64,000 nt of DNA, taken from contig NZ_JBFAPP010000009.1 in NCBI RefSeq assembly GCF_040676775.1, forward strand, positions 124,001-188,000, read 5' to 3'. Both the position numbers and the translations under genes were made by a program. Of the stretch, positions 60,585 through 64,000 are shown one piece after another. Under the pieces are notes generated by a model. That model searched no databases and was not told the origin of the DNA. It saw nothing but the letters and a program-made list of their open reading frames with translations. The DNA comes from Micromonospora_G sp040676775 (lineage in GTDB: Bacteria; Actinomycetota; Actinomycetes; Mycobacteriales; Micromonosporaceae). Position 1 is the first letter of the stretch; every line of letters begins with the position of its first letter.

Positions 60585-61793
60585 ATGACCCAGGCGATCG
60601 ATCGGCCATCGACCGACACCCAGGACGTCGACGTGGACGTGCTGGTGGGCGCGGTCGACCACGACATCACGGCCGACCCCTTCCCGGTACGCGGCATCGA
60701 CCACATCCAGTTCCTGGTCGGCAACGCGAAGCAGGCCGCGCACTACTACTCCACCGCCTTCGGCATGACCTGTGTCGCGTACCGGGGTCCGGAGCAGGGC
60801 TTCCGGGACCACGCCGAGTACGTGCTGACCAGCGGCTCGGCCCGGTTCGTACTGACCGGCGGGGTGCACGCGAACGCGCCCGGCTCCGACCACGTGGCCA
60901 AGCACAGCGACGGCATCCAGGACATCGCCCTGGAGGTGCCGGACGTGGACACGGCGTACGCGTACGCGCTCACCCAGGGCGCCACCGCGATCGTCGCCCC
61001 GTACGACGTGACCGACCAGCACGGCACGGTCCGGATGGCGAGCATCGCCACGTACGGCGACACCCGGCACACCCTGGTCGACCGGTCGAAGTACACCGGG
61101 CCGTTCCTGCCGGGCTTCGTGGCCCGCGCGCCGATCGTGAACCGGCAGCCGATGATCGACGCGGGCGTACAGCCGAAGCGGTTCTTCCAGGCCGTCGACC
61201 ACGTGGTGGGCAACGTCGAGCTGGGCCGGATGGACGAGTGGGTGGAGTTCTACCGGCGGGTGATGGGCTTCACGAACATGGCCGAGTTCGTCGGCGACGA
61301 CATCGCGACCGACTATTCGGCGCTGATGTCGAAGGTGGTCGCGAGCGGCACCCGCAAGGTCAAGTTCCCGCTGAACGAGCCCGCGGTGGCCCGGAAGAAG
61401 TCGCAGATCGACGAGTACCTGGAGTTCTACGGCGGCCCCGGCGCGCAGCACATCGCGGTCGCCACCAACGACATCCTGGCCAGCGTGGACGCGATGCGGG
61501 CGGCCGGGGTGGAGTTCCTGGACACCCCGGACTCGTACTACGACGACCCGGAGCTGCGGGACCGGATCGGCAACGTACGGGCGCCGATCGAGGAGCTGAA
61601 GGCCCGCAAGATCCTGGTCGACCGGGACGAGGACGGCTACCTGTTGCAGATCTTCACCAAGCCGGTCCAGGACCGGCCGACGGTCTTCTTCGAGCTGATC
61701 GAGCGGCACGGCTCGCTCGGCTTCGGCAAGGGCAACTTCAAGGCGTTGTTCCAGGCGATCGAGCGGGAGCAGGAAGCACGCGGGAACCTGTAA
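60585..61793 (+). CDS. hppD: 4-hydroxyphenylpyruvate dioxygenase
   Basis: 402 residues, two VOC domains: an N-terminal domain from GIDHIQFLVGNAKQAAHYYSTAFG and a C-terminal catalytic domain. Fe(II) ligands are His in AVDHVVGNV, His in AQHIAVATND and Glu in VFFELIERHG. The C-terminal helix FGKGNFKALFQAIEREQ is the usual HPPD lid. Converts 4-hydroxyphenylpyruvate to homogentisate in tyrosine catabolism. ATG with GGAGGGAG about 8 nt upstream. Homogentisate dioxygenase is not in the window. Confidence 0.96.
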   Translation: MTQAIDRPSTDTQDVDVDVLVGAVDHDITADPFPVRGIDHIQFLVGNAKQAAHYYSTAFGMTCVAYRGPEQGFRDHAEYVLTSGSARFVLTGGVHANAPGSDHVAKHSDGIQDIALEVPDVDTAYAYALTQGATAIVAPYDVTDQHGTVRMASIATYGDTRHTLVDRSKYTGPFLPGFVARAPIVNRQPMIDAGVQPKRFFQAVDHVVGNVELGRMDEWVEFYRRVMGFTNMAEFVGDDIATDYSALMSKVVASGTRKVKFPLNEPAVARKKSQIDEYLEFYGGPGAQHIAVATNDILASVDAMRAAGVEFLDTPDSYYDDPELRDRIGNVRAPIEELKARKILVDRDEDGYLLQIFTKPVQDRPTVFFELIERHGSLGFGKGNFKALFQAIEREQEARGNL

Positions 61794-61803
61794 CACTGTC
61801 CGC

Positions 61804-62565
61804 GTGACCGCCCCGCCCCCACCCTCGTCGCCGCCGCCCGGCGGGACCCCCACCCCCAACCCCCAGGGACAGGTCCCGCCGGGCGGCCACATCCCGGCAC
61901 AGGCCGGGCCGCCGCCCGGCCTGTGGTACGGCACACCGCCCGCCCACCCGGCCCCCGGCCCGTACGGGCAGCCGCGACCGGCCGTACCGCCGCTCTACCG
62001 GCCGGGGTATCCGACCCCGCCGCCGGTCAGTCCGGCCGGTCAGCCGCTGGCCGAGTTCTCCGACCGGTTCCTCGCCGGGCTGATCGACTACGGGATCTAC
62101 TTCCTGACCAGCCTGGTCCTTGCGGTGCCTGTGATGGTCTACTACTTCACCCGGGTGCTGCCGGAGCTGTTCGAGACGAACCCGGACGGCACCATGCGGG
62201 AGCCGGACTTCCTCGCGGTCCTGGTGCCGATGCTGCTGATGGAACTCGTCCTGTTCGTGGTCGTGCTCGCGCTGGCGTACGTCTACCACGTCGAGATGAT
62301 GTTCCGGACCGGCCAGACGGTCGGGAAGCGGATCATGAAAATCCGGGTGGTGCCGCTCGACCCGAACGCCACCCTCACCCGTGGCGCCGCGGTCAAGCGC
62401 TACCTGGTGCAGTTCCTGGCCAGTTCGCTCGTACCCCTCCTGATCTACCTCGACGTGCTCTGGCAACTGTGGGACAAGCCGTACCAACAGTGCCTCCACG
62501 ACAAGGCCGCGCGAACGGCAGTCGTTAAGGTTCCCAGGGTGAACGAACTGAGGCTGGCGCCATGA
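61804..62565 (+). CDS. RDD-family membrane protein
   Basis: 253 residues. A Pro/Gly-rich cytoplasmic N-terminus (about 1-75), then an RDD domain (FSDRFLAGLIDYGIYFLTSLVLAV...GKRIMKIRVVPLD) with three to four helices and a final LHDKAARTAVVKV. Role unknown. It begins 10 bp after the HPPD stop (GTG) and overlaps the next RDD gene by 4 bp. Confidence 0.8.
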   Translation: MTAPPPPSSPPPGGTPTPNPQGQVPPGGHIPAQAGPPPGLWYGTPPAHPAPGPYGQPRPAVPPLYRPGYPTPPPVSPAGQPLAEFSDRFLAGLIDYGIYFLTSLVLAVPVMVYYFTRVLPELFETNPDGTMREPDFLAVLVPMLLMELVLFVVVLALAYVYHVEMMFRTGQTVGKRIMKIRVVPLDPNATLTRGAAVKRYLVQFLASSLVPLLIYLDVLWQLWDKPYQQCLHDKAARTAVVKVPRVNELRLAP

Positions 62566-63581
62566 CGGTGCAACCGGGCTGGTACACCGACCCCGCCGAG
62601 CCGAACACCCAGCGTTACTGGGACGGCGGCGGCTGGATCGGTGCGCCACTGCCCGCCGACGCCACCCCACCGCCGGGTCCGCCGCCCGCCGAGCCGGAGC
62701 CGCCCGCCAGCCCGGCGCCCGGCACCCCGGCGACGGGCGCGCCCGGAACACCTGGCGGAACCGGGACGACCACCACCGCCACACCGACGGCGAGCCCGAC
62801 CAGCGGTCTGCCGGGCGTACCCGGATCACCGGTCCAGCCCGGTCCACCCGGCGCACCGCCGGCCAACGGCGTACCGCCGTGGCCCGGCGCGCCCGGTCCG
62901 ACCTCGCCCGCCCAGGGCGGTCCGGTCCCGCCGGCCTGGGGTTACCCGCCCTACCGGTTCCCGGTCCAGGAGCCGCGGCCGCACGGCAAGGCGCTGGCGC
63001 CGCTCGGTGCCCGGCTCGCCGCCCGCCTGCTCGACATCGGCGCCGTCCTGCTGCTCAACGTCCTGGTCAACGGCTGGTTCGTCTGGCGGTACGTGGAGGA
63101 GATCGGCCCGGTCTACCGGGAGATCGTGCGCCGCTCGGTGGCCGGCAACTCCTCCACCGAGGGGCTGCCCCCGGTCAGCGAGCAGGCCGACTGGCTGCTC
63201 CTGGTCATCCTGGTGATCGCCGCCGCGCTCTGGTTCGCGTACGAGGTGCCGTCGGTGGCGAACACCGGACAGACCTTCGGCAAGCGCGTACTCCGCCTCA
63301 AGGTCGTCTCGCTCGGTACCGACGAACGGCTCGGCTTCGGTCGTTCCGCCCGCCGGTGGAACACCCTCGGCCTGCCGACCTTCTTCTGGTACTGCTGCGG
63401 TCTCGGCTTCCTGCTGCAGATCATCGACTGCGCCTTCGTGCTCTTCGACCGACCGCTGCGCCAGGCCCTGCACGACAAGCGCGCCCAGACCGTCGTCGTA
63501 CGGCTCGACCGGTCGGCACACACCCCGTCCCCGCCGCCCACGGCAGACCGTGGCGACACCCCAGGAGGTCCCACGTCATGA
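62562..63581 (+). CDS. DUF2510 and RDD-domain membrane protein
   Basis: 339 residues. N-terminal DUF2510 (QPGWYTDPAEPNTQRYWDGGGW, about 4-26), a long Pro/Gly/Thr linker (about 30-125), and an RDD domain (LGARLAARLLDIGAVLLLNVLV...GKRVLRLKVVSL...LHDKRAQTVVVRL) with three helices. Tandem paralogue of the preceding gene, joined by ATGA overlaps at both ends, with the aminotransferase gene next. Confidence 0.85.
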   Translation: MTVQPGWYTDPAEPNTQRYWDGGGWIGAPLPADATPPPGPPPAEPEPPASPAPGTPATGAPGTPGGTGTTTTATPTASPTSGLPGVPGSPVQPGPPGAPPANGVPPWPGAPGPTSPAQGGPVPPAWGYPPYRFPVQEPRPHGKALAPLGARLAARLLDIGAVLLLNVLVNGWFVWRYVEEIGPVYREIVRRSVAGNSSTEGLPPVSEQADWLLLVILVIAAALWFAYEVPSVANTGQTFGKRVLRLKVVSLGTDERLGFGRSARRWNTLGLPTFFWYCCGLGFLLQIIDCAFVLFDRPLRQALHDKRAQTVVVRLDRSAHTPSPPPTADRGDTPGGPTS

Positions 63582-64000
63582 CCGGCCGCGACCCCAGCCA
63601 GCCGAACCGGCTCACCCGAGCCGACCTGGCCGGGCTGCCGAACTACGTACCCGGACGCAGCCCGGCCGACCTGGCCCGGGAACTCGGCCTGCCCGAGGCG
63701 ATCAAGCTGGCCAGCAACGAGGTGCCGTACGGCCCGCTGCCGGGTGTGGTGGAGGCGGTCGCCGAGGCGGCTGCCGGCATGCACCGCTACCCCGACCTGG
63801 CGGCGGTGGCCCTGCGGGACGCCCTGGCCGAGCAGTACGACGTGGCCGCGGACCGGATCGCGACCGGCTGTGGTTCGGTGGCGCTCGCCGAGCACCTGGT
63901 ACGGGTCACCAGCCTGCCGGGTGACGAGGTGGTCTACTCCTGGCGGTCGTTCGAGGCGTACCCGATCATCGCTGCGACCAGCGCGGCGACCAGCGTACGG
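63578..64000 (+). CDS. histidinol-phosphate aminotransferase family protein (3' end outside window)
   Basis: The first 141 residues of a fold-type I PLP aminotransferase of the HisC/Pat family: LAGLPNYVPGRSPADLARELGLPEAIKLASNEVPYGPLP, HRYPDL, LRDALAEQYDVAADRIATGCGSVALAEHLVRV, then DEVVYSWRSFEAYPII. The PLP lysine lies beyond the window. HisC or an aromatic aminotransferase; HPPD upstream makes the aromatic option (supplying 4-hydroxyphenylpyruvate) plausible. ATGA overlap with the RDD gene; AGGAGG 9 nt before the ATG. Confidence 0.88.
   Translation, partial: MTGRDPSQPNRLTRADLAGLPNYVPGRSPADLARELGLPEAIKLASNEVPYGPLPGVVEAVAEAAAGMHRYPDLAAVALRDALAEQYDVAADRIATGCGSVALAEHLVRVTSLPGDEVVYSWRSFEAYPIIAATSAATSVR

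Overview
The window is high-GC actinobacterial DNA. GTG starts, 4-bp ATGA gene overlaps, candidate leaderless transcripts, XRE/DUF397 pairs, an EACC1-caspase pair and strong GC hairpins between convergent genes all point to Micromonosporaceae (Micromonospora or a relative). The genus is inferred from gene style, not from a marker gene. Genes are dense and no large mobile element is visible. The only RNA gene seen is a tRNA-Thr(TGT).

Layout. 0-7 kb: a CrtU-like carotenoid flavoprotein, an HNH nuclease, a small HTH protein, a von Willebrand (VWA) membrane pair, an orphan putative immunity protein, an ASCH-domain remnant and the tRNA. 7-17.9 kb: an MsiK-type sugar ABC ATPase, two NlpC/P60 paralogues (one apparently catalytically dead), a small secreted protein paired with a ricin-type lectin, RecD2 helicase, a 95-bp palindromic repeat beside a broken acetyltransferase, an XRE/DUF397 module divergent from three small genes, and a secreted nuclease-fold protein. 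18-23.3 kb: an epoxide hydrolase divergent from a WYL regulator, then the EACC1 plus membrane-caspase pair, a lipoprotein, and a second copy of the palindromic repeat.

23.4-43.5 kb is a pectin/galacturonate utilisation locus. Four secreted PL1 pectate lyases carry five catalytic domains. A co-directional five-gene catabolic run holds a Gfo/Idh oxidoreductase, uronate isomerase, an L-fuconate-dehydratase-like enolase, a tagaturonate/fructuronate reductase and a second Gfo/Idh. Divergent from it are a LacI regulator, a sugar-binding lipoprotein, two ABC permeases and a YesL-like DUF624 protein. The divergent promoter region carries two TGCAAA-type inverted repeats that look like LacI operators. 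The importer has no ATPase of its own; the MsiK homologue at 7.4 kb is the obvious candidate. The implied route is pectate to oligogalacturonides (outside), then import, galacturonate, tagaturonate, altronate and KDG. No KDG kinase or aldolase is in the window.

43.6-64 kb is mostly housekeeping: aldo/keto reductase, an unusual Hsp70-transmembrane-beta-propeller fusion, RlmB-CysS, an IclR regulator, class II and class I fumarases flanking an AfsR-like regulator, a PQQ-propeller membrane protein, Lrp divergent from 4-hydroxyphenylpyruvate dioxygenase, two RDD membrane proteins, and the start of a HisC-type aminotransferase cut by the window end.
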